DNA from: Entonaema liquescens
Taxonomy: Eukaryota > Ascomycota > Sordariomycetes > Xylariales > Xylariaceae
DNA length: 64,000 bases
Direction: 5' to 3'
NCBI GenBank assembly: GCA_902805475.1
Contig: CADCSX010000001.1
Span: 1,488,001 to 1,552,000, forward strand
In this document: one piece after another, positions 33,784 to 45,318 of the stretch
Position numbering within the stretch: position 1 is the first letter of the stretch
Layout: every line of letters starts with the position of its first letter
Notes under the pieces: generated by a model
Seen by the model: only the letters and a program-made list of their open reading frames with translations
The model's database searches: none
Told to the model about the DNA's origin: nothing
Made by a program: the position numbers and the translations under genes

Positions 33784-35566
33784 ATGTCGGACCCCACGGT
33801 CGTCCAAGGATTAAGACATGTGAGCCCAGTGGCTTTAACTGTTAACACTGGTACGCCTCCATCACTAAGCGGTATTTTCTTCTGAAGCCTTGAATAACTG
33901 ATTTGCTAGCTATTTCAGTGGAACCAACGAGGAATGATACTGACTCCGGTTACCTTTCACAGGTTACTACACCGAAGCAGAGATCTATGAACCTTTTACC
34001 CTTTAAGAAAAAGATATCGCCCCAGGAAGTAACGATTGACCAAGAGACAAAAAATATTCTTAATCCGGTCCGCGATCTTATTGAAATACTGTTGCTAAAA
34101 GAGTTGAAACGCCGGCATGCCAAAGAAGGCAAACCATATAAACCCATATCCACACGCCTCGCCATGATGGGAACTTCAGAAACTGATGCACAGTTACGTA
34201 TCCTCATTTTTTGCCGCCGTGAACTTAAGAGAGAGGTTCAACGTCTCGTCAAAAAAGACGACATCCTGGATAGCTATACCACGAATGACACTCCTATGCC
34301 AGCTTTTGAGGTTACGGTTCTTGGATTCGAACCCCTCCTATGTGCGTCAATTATCGAAGTTATAGGGTCTAGGGAACACGACACAGTGCCAACTAAACGG
34401 TTAACTTGTGGTACTCCAATTTCTTTTCGCCGACCTAATGGCGGAAAGCAAAATGCAACATTTGGTGGGATAATAAAAATCGTCACTGCAAATGACGATG
34501 TAGAGTTGTTTGGAATGAGTGCCGGCCATATGCTTCGCGGATCGGGCCATAGTCAGGCTGGAGACAGCTTTGATATCCCAGTCCCAGAATACGATGGAGC
34601 GACTACATGTCTACCTTACCAGAATGATGGACTAATGGATATTGATGTTTCTCAAGAAAATGAGCTAGAGGAGGAAACAGAAAATGAAGACTCCGAAGAC
34701 GAGTACCAGATTGATTTACCTCGAATACCCGCAGGTTCAACCCCAGAGCTAGGAGGTGAGTCATATGCCTATGAGAGTTCGTGGGACTTCGCAGATATCG
34801 TTGTCTTGGGTCAAGTGGTTGAACCCCCCCTGAAGGGCCAGTTGCATGGCATTCAGCAAGATTACGATTGGGCCCTATTCCAATGCGCAACATATAGTAC
34901 GAATGAGCCGCTCTACAAAAAGGAGGTAATCGGCGTATCTCAAAACCAACCCGGGGCTACTGGTAAGAGGCGTGTTTTTATGCTTAGTGGTTCCACAGGC
35001 CGTAAAGAGGGATATATATTAGAAGAATCTGGGCGAATACTACTAGGAGGAGGGGAGCAGTTTGTTAACACCTTCATGGTTAAGGTTAAGGAATTCCCAG
35101 GTGAGCAAAGCTACTTACTTCCCCCCTTTTCAGGGCTAAACACGTGGAATCTCTAGGTGTACTTGCTGGGGACTCTGGTTCATGGGTTGTCGATGCCGAA
35201 TCCTCTCAGGTATATGGACAACTTGTCGCTGTAGACGCGCTCGGCGATGGCTACGTGATCCCTATGTCAGATATATTCAAAGACATAAAGAAACAATTTG
35301 GAGCCAAGAGTGTAGGGTTGCCAAGCCACATGGACATTTTCCGCATGAATATTAGAAGGACGAGGAAGAAATTGTATCAAAGCACCCCATCCGACAATAC
35401 CAATGACGGCAATTCATCCAGTGGCGTTTATAAAAAGCTCTTGTGGCTCGGGTTAGGGGATATCCCCGATATAAACCTGCAGCTCGATGGGCATCGGCAG
35501 ATTAGACCATATGATTCATTACCGGCGCCAACCCCGATGTATGACCATTATGATTACCGGTCCTAG
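33784..35566 (+). CDS. Fungal trypsin-like-fold protein with complete H-D-S triad
   Basis: Three exons, 33784-33850, 33919-35100 and 35157-35566; start ATG 33784 in good context (GCCATGTC). 552 aa, no signal peptide. Residues about 180-470 form a chymotrypsin-like domain: the sequence NATFGGIIKIVTANDDVELF precedes GMSAGHML, which contains candidate catalytic His226. DYDWALF gives Asp339, and GDSGSWVVD gives nucleophile Ser423; the last motif is completed by the second splice. An acidic insert (ENELEEETENEDSEDEYQ) interrupts the domain. The N-terminal 150 residues are helical and basic, possibly a partner-binding module. Homologous domains occur in fungal proteins of unknown role and as parts of some NLR-like proteins. 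Intracellular protease activity is an inference from the triad. Confidence 0.8.
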
Positions 35567-36647
35567 TCAAGCCTGTTACCCAATCTGCATCATCTACAGA
35601 CCTACAATTATGGAGGTTCTGAATCGGAAAGCTCATCATTAATGCTGTCTCCATCCCCCAGGTCTTCTAAGTCCCATAAGTCCTTACTGAGACCCGCAGG
35701 AACTGGTAAACCGTGTATTTACGGTTCAACCTTTTTCATCCAGTAATATACCTGCTATAAATGTTTATTTCTGCACGTTTAACCAGCTATTCAAGACTTT
35801 CAAACAGTGTATTTTTATATACTATGCCTAATATAACGGGCATATCACGGTTTAGGTACTAGGTTGACTAGGGCGCTAGTAAGTTGTGACACCTACATGG
35901 CACGCTACTGGGTCTCCGAACAAGTGCCATGGGGTTTGGCTATACCTAGCGGACAAGTGTCACGACGAAAACACCGGCTGCCTACCTGATGAAATAGTGA
36001 AGGTTATTGCTTATCTCGGTTGTACAATAAATAAAGAAGTCACCGGATTACAGCCGAAGATGGATGGCACTTAACTAGGTGCCCGGTGGGCTATGGTCAA
36101 ATCCGATAATGATGATGTATTCAGTAGCTCTTCTCTCATACATACGGGACTTCTTAACGCCACTTTCACTGTAGAATACAAACTAATCATGCAGCACTAC
36201 GATATGTGCCAACTTATTACGCTTCATAAGGCCTAGGCGATTGCCCCTGAGCCTTGTGGTATTGGGTTAATCCATTCCCGACTTATATCTAGAACAAGGT
36301 ATTGAAATCATAGAATCAGAAGAATAAATACATTTTAGAGCCCCCCAGCTATCTATTTCCTTTCCTTAGTGAGGTAGTATTTATAAACTTTATGAATTAA
36401 CTACAACTAGGTACCTATAGTTTAGGGGGGTTGTTTACGCGGAACGGAAGGAGTCTCAATTTTACCCAACATATACTATAGCACTTTGCGAAAATGATTT
36501 CTTTGATCATGCATATGCCGTTTGACTATGTGATATTTCAAAACTACGTACATAGTTGGAAGTGTGACTATATGCTCGCTACTACCTACGCTATGATGCT
36601 ATGCCTACGCCTTTTTGAAACACCACTCCCGCCTTTGCGATCAAAAC
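35567..36647. other. Convergent intergenic region
   Basis: 1.1 kb between the stop codons of the trypsin-like-fold gene and the LPMO gene. Small open frames (35886-36074, 36494-36691) show no motif. Nothing further recognised. Confidence 0.45.
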
Positions 36648-37558
36648 CTAACCCTGGTACACCGGCGGGCCGGGGATCTTGTACTCGCTGAAGCTGTTGC
36701 CCCAGATGTCGACCTTGATGCCGGGGTCGCTGGCGCTGTACGCACCGGGGAACTTCACGCCGGACGGGTTGGCAGAGCCTCCACCAGTGACGGTGATTTG
36801 CTATTGACTCGTGTTAGCGCCCAAAAATCATTCCTATATGTTCATCCTATTCGAGAAGATTTGATAGGTAGGTGTCACTTACGTAGCAGGTCATGTAGAA
36901 CTGCGCGCCACCAGCTTGCGACGCGGTGTGAAGAGCGATGGTCTCGGCACGGAGGAGGTAGTCGCCCGGGGCGATGTCGGACGGGATCTTGACGTCTTGT
37001 TTGCCGCAGCCCTTGTTGAGGAGGTCGTTGCCCCAGGTCTTGGTGGCGGGGTCGTAGCCGACCTCGAAGATCTTGAACCAGGACGAGGATCCGTCGGCCG
37101 AAGCGGCATCCGATACCTTGCTCAGGTATACCATGACGGGACCAAAGTGGTTTCCGCCAAGGGCCTCCTTGGTGCAGTCACGGTCGCCGGGCTGTTGGTG
37201 CATCTCGACCGTCACGGTGTCACCGGCTATAAGACTATCAGAACTAGAATCTGGCATCGGTGGTAGTTAGGATCTCTTCTTACCAGCTACACTGCACTTG
37301 GAGGCGGCGGCTTTGGTGCCACCGACATTGCACCGGATGTCGTTTGAGCTGACGCTGGTGACTGGATTGTTGTTGGCCTTCTCGAATGTTAATATTTGAC
37401 CATTGCTATGCCGGGTATTCTTATTAGAGTGTTATGACACGTACGGGCAGTCTGGCGCAGGTAGACTCTTCATCCTTTCCGGCAACCCACAATTCCTGGA
37501 AGGTGGCGTGGGCGGCAGCTGTAGCAGCCAGGGCAAGAGCGGCGACGGCGGACCTCAT
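36648..37558 (-). CDS. AA9 lytic polysaccharide monooxygenase
   Basis: Four minus-strand exons, 37558-37445, 37380-37284, 37226-36883 and 36800-36648. 235 aa. Signal peptide MRSAVAALALAATAAA is cleaved before His17, which becomes the N-terminal copper-ligating histidine (HATFQELWVAGKD). The rest of the copper site is His97 in GGNHFGPVMVYLSKV and axial Tyr181 in QFYMTCYQ. The conserved NDIRCNVGG and ETIALHTA segments are present. It ends after the catalytic domain (KIPGPPVYQG) with no linker or CBM1. AA9 enzymes oxidatively cut cellulose and other beta-glucans outside the cell, using copper with H2O2 or O2 plus an electron donor. Coding GC is clearly higher than in the flanks. A family copper enzyme with all ligands visible, so confidence is high. 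Confidence 0.96.
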
Positions 37559-38753
37559 TGTGATGACTGTTTAGCGGGTTGAAGGTATGGGATCAACTTT
37601 GTAGTGCCTTGAGGATGAGGAAGGCTTGAGGAAGATCAGGAGGGCAGGACCAGGACTAAATATAACTGCGTCCGGCAGTAGGACAGGGATACGGGTCACT
37701 GGGCATTATTCTATGCAAGACATGCCGAGTTCTATATGAAGCCAATATACCTTCCGTGCCTTAAGTTCAAGCTAATCGCGGGTTGGCACGGTATGTTCAA
37801 GTGGCCATGACATAGATGCCCCCTATTCTTCGGAGAGATGTAATCTGCCTAAATTCCACACCCGGCCTTGGAGTACACTAAACGGCGGTCGATCTTATCT
37901 CAAAAAGATCTCTCGACGAGGATGAAGAGATTTGGGTAGATGAAAACCGTACAGAAAACCGCCGAATGGAGGAGTGGAGTGTTTCCCTTTTTGAGCATTC
38001 TTCTGGTCTCTCATTGGCCAGTTCGTGGTCGATCGTTTCCTCCCATCGGGTTCCGGCTATATTATCCGCTGGGCCATGCAAGCGCATGAAATTGTCTCCG
38101 TGAGAGAAATCGGGTATTGTTCATGGAAAGTATTAATATGTAAGCAGTGAGAAATTGTGGTATATAGCATTCCAAGTAATAAGTAATGTCGCAAATTCAA
38201 ATCAAGAGTTTCGTATCTGAATGACATTAAACGTAGTAGGTAATGGCATCAGGGGGCTAGATATACAATACTTCAAAGCTATATACTTATAGAGAGAATA
38301 GGAATGCATGATAGAGACTAGTGTCTTGGGTTCATAGTAACCTCACTTGCTACTTCGACAAGAAGTAGTTTTTAGAGTCTACAAGAAAGACAAGCTTGAA
38401 TGGGAATATAAAAAAATCACTGCAACATGTGCGTTAAGAATGACAGAATGATCTATGTCTACCTAGGTAGTTCCAGTAAGCATTGACCAAGCCCCAGAAC
38501 TATTGAAGCAGGCTTCCTCTGAGACTAAGACATCAGTTATGTTAAAGGCTGCATGGCAACGCGACCAGGCAACCTAGTAGCAAAGAACAATATGCCTTAC
38601 GGTCTCTCGTATATAATCATAGTAATAAAACCATTACTATCCACCACCATCTACCATCATCCAAAAACAACATAATACATCTAATCACTGGAACCGGAAC
38701 TGTAATACAGAAGCTTATTTAGCGAATCAACTGCGTCTCCGAACCACGCGAGC
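37559..38753. promoter_or_regulatory. Divergent intergenic region, LPMO and SET genes
   Basis: 1.2 kb holding the LPMO promoter on the left and the SET-gene promoter on the right. No gene recognised. No carbon-regulator site was assigned with confidence. Confidence 0.4.
37656..37666 (-). promoter_or_regulatory. Putative TATA element of the LPMO gene
   Basis: TTATATTT-like sequence on the minus strand about 100 bp upstream of the LPMO start codon. Spacing fits a core promoter. Weak evidence. Confidence 0.35.
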
Positions 38754-39947
38754 ATGGCCGTAAGCAACATAGCTTCAAAAGGTAAGGTATACTCATCAGT
38801 TAGACTCTTGATAAAATTGCTAAGGACTTGGAGATGTTACCTCGTGGGAAATGGTTGAAGTTCGCCAGTTAGTTTCTGTCGACGAAGCAATTTTTGCGAA
38901 AGTTGACATCTCCCGTGGCACGCGTATTGTCACCGAGACCCCATTGATCACAGTACCTCCGGTCGCATCGATCGAGGAAGAACTATGGGAGTTATGCAAG
39001 ATCCTAAACGAAATGCCGAACGACGAATCCAAGCAATTAGAGCAGCTACCCTATAGCCCTAAAGTAGCAGATGCTATCAGAGAAAGAGGATTTGTTACTG
39101 GTCGAGTTTGGACTTTCTACAAGAGCAAGAAGTTGAAGAACGGCGACGGTGCTCTGCTCAAGGGGAAAAAACTGCGGAGGATAGTTAACAAGACAGTCAA
39201 TCTCTGCATCATCTACCTGATCAACAACGTTCAGCTTGGACCTGGCGGGAAATACGGCTCGGGTATTTTCTCCTTATATACCCGGATGGGTCATTCTTGC
39301 GTCCCAAACGCCTACAACTCATGGAACCCGACTCTGGGGAGGCTGACCATACATGCGATCCACGACATCAAAGCTGGCGAGCAGATATTTGTGGACTACA
39401 TTGGTAACACGTGTCGAACCCGCAAACAACGCGGCGTCTCCTTGTATACCACATGGGGCATCGTTTGCAATTGCCCAGCCTGTGCCGACGACGCACTCGA
39501 TCAGTTACGGTATCGTATGTTAGTCCTCGACCAGGCGCTGGCGGCTTACGAATGCGGGGTGTCCGATGAGGCACATCTCATGGGCGTCCCTAAGCTCAAT
39601 ACCTCCAAGCAAGCCCTAACGGCCGCAGAGGAGCTCGTAAAGCTTCTCAAGAAACAGCGATTATGTGGCGTGGAGCTGCGTAGAACGTAAGTAGTCTGAA
39701 TTCTAGATGTTTTGCTTTATTAGAGCATTTGACGAATGATAATGGCAATAGACTTCGCGAATGTTCGAGATATGCCTTTGATAACAGGGCCGATGAGAAG
39801 GCTTTGAGATACGCGCGCGAGGAGCTCAAACATGAGGTGCTGCTTATCGGTACGGAGACCGGTCATCTCGAAGAGGGACTTTACGGCGCGAAGTACTGGG
39901 TTGAGCACATGGAGAAAGAAGTCAAGTCACGTCACTCCCGGCTATAG
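38754..39947 (+). CDS. SET-domain protein
   Basis: Three exons in the preferred model, 38754-38781, 38825-39686 and 39752-39947, giving 361 aa. The first 43-bp intron is short but phase-compatible and yields MAVSNIASKGLGDVTSWEMV followed by EVRQLVSVDEAIFAKVDI, which matches the usual start of this family; the alternative is to start at ATG 38851. The SET core is clear: RMGHSCVPNAYNSWNP (the NHSC-x-PN motif with Met-Gly before His-Ser), AGEQIFVDYIGNT (catalytic Tyr) and a post-SET-like cysteine cluster CNCPACADD. Helical C-terminal half with LRYAREELKHEVLLIGTETG. Proteins of this type are protein-lysine methyltransferases using S-adenosylmethionine; histone or non-histone target is unknown. 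Many are fungal-specific and variable. Confidence 0.85.
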
Positions 39948-40797
39948 AAAGGTCGCTTCCTTGGTGGTATTATTTGGTTCTTGGGTCGGTTTGGAGTAGA
40001 CATTAGAGGGATATTCGAAGAACAACCTCGTCCTACCACCGAATAGCTCTATCAAGGTTGCTAGCACTAAGACAGGACTTTTGGGTTGGCGATGTGCATG
40101 TTACGGCAGCATAAATATGTGGTTGCTTAGAAGTAATAGCGTATAAGAATGAAGGTAAACTAGAGACGAACTAGAGAGAATGGTGATAGCCTAAACTATT
40201 ATAGAGTTGCGAATATGTACGTAAGGTTAGGTAATTTCTAGGGCTATGCTATTGTGGCTTGTGCTATCATTTCCAAGCCGCTACATAACGCCATCTTGGT
40301 TCTAACTAGTTAAAGTAAACGAAAAGTGCAGAAAAGTGCAGGTTTCTATCAGGCGCAATGCGGCAATACAGGGCATAAAACACCGCCACGGGCGCTATTC
40401 GCAGGCAGCAATAAATTAAATGTACCTATCCAGCCTGTAATCGGGTATAAGATACATGGGGTACTTGATAGGTATGTAAGACAGGTAATTTTGCTTTTAG
40501 CTCCGCATCGCACGCACTTCTGCTTCGCCACACTCCTAATAGGGGATCGTCTTTCAGCTTTGGTTCTTGTAATTAATCTCTACCGTCATTCAAATTCTGA
40601 TGAGTTTCTCGTTTTTTTTTCCCAGAATGTAGTGTTATTAAAGTAACAGCTTAAACCAACTTACCTGTTTTATTAAGGTCCTCTTATACATATTATTAGC
40701 TGTTTTGTTCTGCTAATGCTTAAAGTAGTTATCCCTTGTCTTTAAAGACTTGGTAACTCCATCAAAGCCAAACACTACCTTCTAGATTGGCAGCATT
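39948..40797. other. Intergenic region
   Basis: 850 bp between two same-strand genes. An open frame at 40326-40646 has no recognisable motif. Presumed 3' flank of the SET gene and promoter of the 40798 gene. Confidence 0.45.
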
Positions 40798-41775
40798 ATG
40801 GGGATGGATCATGAACAGTCGATCGTCGCCGACAAGACCGGACGTTCAACCGGTCGAGTCCATCGTCCGTCGGATCCCTCCGGAGCTAACAGGGGTACCC
40901 AACCCGTAATTGCAGAGCTTCCCGCGGATAGCCCTGCGGAGCTATCGGCCGGGGATGGTATGTCGAACGCGTCGCACCAGCCGCCGCCTTACTCTAGTCC
41001 TTCCGATACATCTCTTAATCCCCAAGCCCGCTTTGAATTACCTAAAGGCCCGCAATATTACCCCGGACTCCCCATATTAGATTATCGCCAATATCTACCA
41101 CCATTATTCGACCTGTCGCCAGATAGCACAACTATCACAAGTAAAGCCAATTACCTCTCTGAAAATTCCAAGGCCCTAGCTACTCTTTTGCGAAACCTTG
41201 CTACCGTGCCTCCGAAGCCCCAAGTCATCATACGCGGGAATCGCGGTCGCAAAGTCGACTTCGATATCAAGCTAAATCTTATGAACTTACTTGTTCCTAA
41301 TGACCCTAGGGATCGCCTCGACTATCTCCGATGCGTCAGTAAAGACGAGGTAGCCCTTCGCGGCGGTAGCGAACCCGGGCTAAAACCCGACTTTGGCGTA
41401 GACAACGGGCTGGAAGCGTGGTGCGACAGATTCGTGAAGGATTCAACTACCATAAAGAGCTTTACACTGGAGCGCATTATCGCGAATTTCGACACAAGCT
41501 GGTTAGAGGGCCAGGTGCGGAGCCTTGTCGCGTCTACTGACTATAAGGGGCAAGTCTCGGTACAATTCCTCGTCACGCACGCCAAGGTTATCATCCAGAA
41601 TCCAGATAAGCATAACAAATTTTTAACGAGTGTCACCTCGCTATTCTCGAGCAAGAGCAGATACGAGGTCATCAAGGCCGTCTGGCCTTTCGCAACGGGC
41701 AAGAATGGTGAACAGGGCCGAAAGTGTGTCGTGCAGAGTGAAAAGACATGGTGGGAAGAAGTACGTAAACCCTAG
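40798..41775 (+). CDS. Conserved-looking fungal protein of unknown function
   Basis: Single-exon frame of 325 codons, ATG at 40798 (MGMDHEQSIVADKTGRSTGR). The first 80 residues are disordered and Pro/Ser-rich. The rest is an ordered domain with distinctive segments: LDYRQYLPPLFDLSPDSTTI, VIIRGNRGRKVDFDIKLNLM, DPRDRLDYLRCVSKDEVALRG (in shorter parts), EAWCDRFVKDS, TSWLEGQVRSLVASTDYKGQ and YEVIKAVWPFATG. No membrane segment or known catalytic motif. I recall similar proteins as conserved hypothetical proteins in Sordariomycetes but no studied function. It ends with WWEEVRKP. Confidence 0.75.
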   Translation: MGMDHEQSIVADKTGRSTGRVHRPSDPSGANRGTQPVIAELPADSPAELSAGDGMSNASHQPPPYSSPSDTSLNPQARFELPKGPQYYPGLPILDYRQYLPPLFDLSPDSTTITSKANYLSENSKALATLLRNLATVPPKPQVIIRGNRGRKVDFDIKLNLMNLLVPNDPRDRLDYLRCVSKDEVALRGGSEPGLKPDFGVDNGLEAWCDRFVKDSTTIKSFTLERIIANFDTSWLEGQVRSLVASTDYKGQVSVQFLVTHAKVIIQNPDKHNKFLTSVTSLFSSKSRYEVIKAVWPFATGKNGEQGRKCVVQSEKTWWEEVRKP

Positions 41776-43298
41776 GATTTCCGTCTAGACTCCCCTAATC
41801 CCCACTCAAGTTCCGAAGCTAAGTTGTTTGGGGTATTCCCGATTCCAAAACATCTGTCGACTCATCTCGCAAAGAATGAATAAGTTGCTAACCGTTGCTG
41901 GTATAGTGGCGTGATCCAATCAGATTTGCTATTGGGACCAAACGCCAGGGTTGGGTTACGAATGAGGATAAACTCGAATGCATTATGGAGGGAAGAGGGA
42001 AAGGGATCAAGTTGATTGACTGGGGTTCAGAATTCGATTAGGAGAAGCTTGATGCGGATGCGGATGCGGGAAGCGGATACCGGAAGCGGATACCTACGGG
42101 ATGCCGATGTGGGATGCCGATTCCTTCTGGCAGGGTCCACCAGACTAGCCTGTCTACCCGACGGGGGCCTTCACGACATATGCAAGATGTATTGCAATCC
42201 ACCCTTTTTTTCTTGTGGATACTAGGGAAATGGCGGGACTGGATGATCCCACTCATATTAACACTATCACAGAATAGTATAATATAATTAACTATTGCTT
42301 ACTACTTGATATATTGGCCGGGGTAAGGACTTAGGATCCTATATGACTAGGTGGTTCCCCAGCGATGATACCTACAGATCTTCAAGGTGATCGTAGGATC
42401 ATATTCTCCTGCATGTCAACTCGGCTCCGAGTATCCATTCCCCACTGAGTATGGTTCTGACATATCTTTTTTCCCTGGCGAGGATCTTACCATACATAAT
42501 AGGGGGATTCTTTCTAGGTCTGTTCCTCTCTTGATGCCCTATAGTCAGTCATCCATGTTCCTGTCTGGGGATCTACACATGCAATTTAAAAGGGGTATTA
42601 TAACCGGCTATACTCTAAATGTGTGTTACACAACGGGTAGATACTTAGCTTAGTACTATACACTCTTGTGTAGATAGGGATCTATGTATGCATGTTCCTT
42701 TAAGGGGTAAGTAGATCAAAAAAGAGAGACAACCTCTCTGTAATAGGTGAACCTAATTACTTGTCTCACTCTTATTCACCTAACGGCAAAAAGCAATACC
42801 TATTCATATGCAAGTTTACTTTGTCATACATAAATGTCTAAGATCTAATTTAGTGTAACAGTGTGTTGATTTAAGGTTGCAGGTTCAAAGGTGTAACACC
42901 CCATATCAAATGCTACGCAACATAGACCCATAGTTAATTAAGTAAATAATACACGAAGCCAGGAACCAGTGATAAGCTACATTTGTTTTGTGCGACCCTT
43001 AGGCTTCCCACGTGCGACCACTTTTGGGTTCTCACTTAAGACAATTACTACCTAAAGGCCTACCTAAGAACAAAATGGGGTGAAGGGGGACCAAGTGTAA
43101 TAACTTGGTGTTTAATTTTCCAAAGAATAGTTTACAGAATCGAATGAAATCGTGGCCGGATATAGCTGTAGAGGCCAAACAATAATTGACTAACTGTCTA
43201 TATTTATTCATCAATAAGTTTTCCTTGAAGAACTTCGGTTAAGTATGACTTACAGAATCCCTTGTCACGTTGACCTTGTGCCTCGGCATTGTCAATAA
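41776..43298. other. Convergent intergenic region
   Basis: 1.5 kb with no recognised gene. A GC-richer patch of short degenerate repeats (GCGGATGCGG, GAAGCGGATACC, GGGATGCCGAT) lies at about 42047-42121. The right half is AT-rich, with small open frames lacking motifs (42387-42653, 43032-43214). Confidence 0.5.
42047..42121. repeat. Cluster of degenerate GCGGAT/GGATGC short repeats
   Basis: Back-to-back short units: GATGCG three times, GAAGCGGATACC twice and GGGATGCCGAT twice. Looks like replication-slippage-derived local duplication. Confidence 0.6.
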
Positions 43299-44402
43299 TT
43301 AAGGCTTGCTTTCGATAAAAGTATGAGCATCTTCGATGGCTTCCTGCAGCTCAGTGTACAGATTAAGCTGGGGAGTGGTTAAGAGGAGATCATGTGGGGC
43401 GAACTTCGTCTCGTGGAATTTGATCTGATTGCCCTCTACACTGGTCATTTCCTCTGAGAAACTATGCACCACGTCATAAAATGCCTCACGGCCCCCGGCG
43501 TGTACAAAGATAGGTGTTTCGGTCTTGAAAGGGTGCTGTAATGGAGAGATCAATGCTTGTGCCTCGGGGGTTAGATCACCCTTTGGTATGTATGCGTTCG
43601 CTCCCCAATCCAATAGGGGCGCATATAGAAGATCGACGTCTGAATTCCGCGACTTCTTGTAGTCCTCGCCGGCTTGAGGCGTTATATGAACCCACGGGGA
43701 CCACACTATAGCACCACCTGGTAAAGGAAGCTTTGCCGGAGATGTCTCCAGGTATCGCAGTAAAGCAATGACAATATTGCCACCCGCTGAATCCCCGGAG
43801 AGAATGATATCCTTAGGGGCGACTCCTAGGCTGAGGACATAGTTATATGCTGTTAATGCGTCTTGAATGGGAGCAGGGAAGTGAGTTCCAGGCGCGGCTA
43901 GCCGGTATTGCACATAGAGAAGTTTGGCCGTTTTGAAATGTACTGCGTAATAATCGGATAGAGCTTTAGATGTCTCGTTTGGTTCCCAACCAAGTACGAA
44001 AGCACCGCCGGCGAATTGAATAATAACCTTTTCACCATTTCCCTGGCCCTGCTGAACTGGGGCAGGGTGCCAAACTGCCCCAACGGGAGCCGGTTTGATG
44101 TCTTGAGAATCCAAGGCTCCGGAAAACAGCGTCGAATCAGGTGGGGTTATTAAGGTAAATCTCTCACCCGATTTCCCCGTTTCAAGCTGCCTTGGATGCT
44201 GATAACGAGTTGCTGTGAAATAACTGAAAGCAGCACGAAGTACCTCCCTTGCAACACAAACCCTGAAATTCCATTCTGATACAGGGCGGAAAGGTTTGAT
44301 CACGTAGAAGGCCGAGATTAGTGGTAAGGATACGATGGTCTTCAACGAGAAGAGCAGAATGTAAACCCCTTTGAAGGGTTGGGAAGCCCACAGAGGAGCC
44401 AT
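43299..44402 (-). CDS. Alpha/beta hydrolase (HSL/steryl acetyl hydrolase-like)
   Basis: Single minus-strand exon, 367 aa. Start is the ATG at 44402 (MAPLWASQPFKGVYILLFSL); the frame extends 12 bp upstream without an ATG. A hydrophobic N-terminal segment (GVYILLFSLKTIVSLPLISA) is likely a membrane anchor. The alpha/beta-hydrolase-3 core follows: oxyanion-hole region VIIQFAGGAFVLGWE (in place of the usual HGGG), nucleophile Ser in LSGDSAGGNIVIALL, acidic residue after FVHAGGREAFYD, and catalytic His in KFAPHDLLL. Probable ester hydrolase acting on lipophilic or acetylated substrates, perhaps at the ER. It is the last gene before the AT-rich transposon block. Confidence 0.88.
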   Translation of the reverse strand: MAPLWASQPFKGVYILLFSLKTIVSLPLISAFYVIKPFRPVSEWNFRVCVAREVLRAAFSYFTATRYQHPRQLETGKSGERFTLITPPDSTLFSGALDSQDIKPAPVGAVWHPAPVQQGQGNGEKVIIQFAGGAFVLGWEPNETSKALSDYYAVHFKTAKLLYVQYRLAAPGTHFPAPIQDALTAYNYVLSLGVAPKDIILSGDSAGGNIVIALLRYLETSPAKLPLPGGAIVWSPWVHITPQAGEDYKKSRNSDVDLLYAPLLDWGANAYIPKGDLTPEAQALISPLQHPFKTETPIFVHAGGREAFYDVVHSFSEEMTSVEGNQIKFHETKFAPHDLLLTTPQLNLYTELQEAIEDAHTFIESKP

Positions 44403-45168
44403 GATGAAGTACAAGGTTGAATACTCAGGTAGATACTATGCGAAGAAAGAGGCTACACAAGTGTATTTTATCTGTTAAAATACTCAATAATAAATTAAGA
44501 GAAAGGAAGACGACGAAGCACAAAAGGCGAAGAGTTTGGCACGCAGAAAAAAGGCTAGGATCGTCCAATTTCGGACCAACTTCACGTTGCTCAGATACCC
44601 ACACATAAAGAGTTACGTACCTATCTGAAGAGAGCCAATGGATAGAGAAGATTAGAAGGCGTTGTGTAACACGAGCAGCACAAAGATAAATTGAAGTATT
44701 GGAGTACTTGCAGAGATGCATATATCAAAGTATCTCGCAGGTTATGTCCGTATAGAGTAAGCACCCCTTAACAAGTTCCCTATAAGGTTGCATTGCGCTG
44801 TGATTCGCTAATTTAGGATGCTTAAATACTATTAGTGCTATTTACACAAGTTCGACGTAGCACCCTTAAAAAGGTACTACGCATTAATTAAAAAAACGGG
44901 CAATAATTAAAAATAATGTACTAAACTTTAAATATTAATAAAAAATTATTTTAACTTTTATTAATTTTAAAAAAAGAAAAAAAATAATAAAAATTTATAA
45001 AATATTATAAAATATATTAAAATACGTGGGAAATATATTTATTCGGAAATATTTTAATTAAATCCTAAATTTTATTTATTTTTTTAATTAATATATAACA
45101 TTTTTTTAAAAATATTACGTCGAATTTATGTAAACAACATTAATATTAAACGGTAAATTTATTGTAAA
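44403..45168. other. Hydrolase 5' flank passing into AT-only DNA
   Basis: From the hydrolase start to about 44880 the composition is ordinary and should contain its promoter. From about 44890 it turns abruptly to nearly pure A+T, though this segment lies outside the retrotransposon boundary at 45174. It looks like host flank or an older element mutated together with the insertion. Confidence 0.55.
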
Positions 45169-45173
45169 ATGTT
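45169..45173. repeat. Target site duplication, left copy (ATGTT)
   Basis: Five bases directly before the left LTR, repeated exactly at 52433-52437 directly after the right LTR. Length typical of LTR-retrotransposon integration. Confidence 0.75.
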
Positions 45174-45318
45174 TATTATAATATAATATAAATATAAATT
45201 AAATTATATTATTATATTAATTAAATTTTATAAAAAAATCTTTAAAATAATAAACGTAAAAATATATTTAAAATATATAAATTTTTATATAAATTTTATA
45301 AATTTATATTATATAATA
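45174..45318. repeat. Left LTR, fully mutated copy
   Basis: 145 bp aligned without gaps to 52288-52432. Differences are almost all C/T or A/G, for example C45240 against T, CG at 45255-45256 against CA, and a run of A/T where the right copy has GGG, CC and GATC. Confidence 0.82.

Noticed and set aside
34315..34345. tRNA-like B-box string (GGATTCGAACCCC) and a similar one near 3328-3342
   Set aside because: Both lie inside protein-coding exons, with no A box or cloverleaf partner at the right distance.
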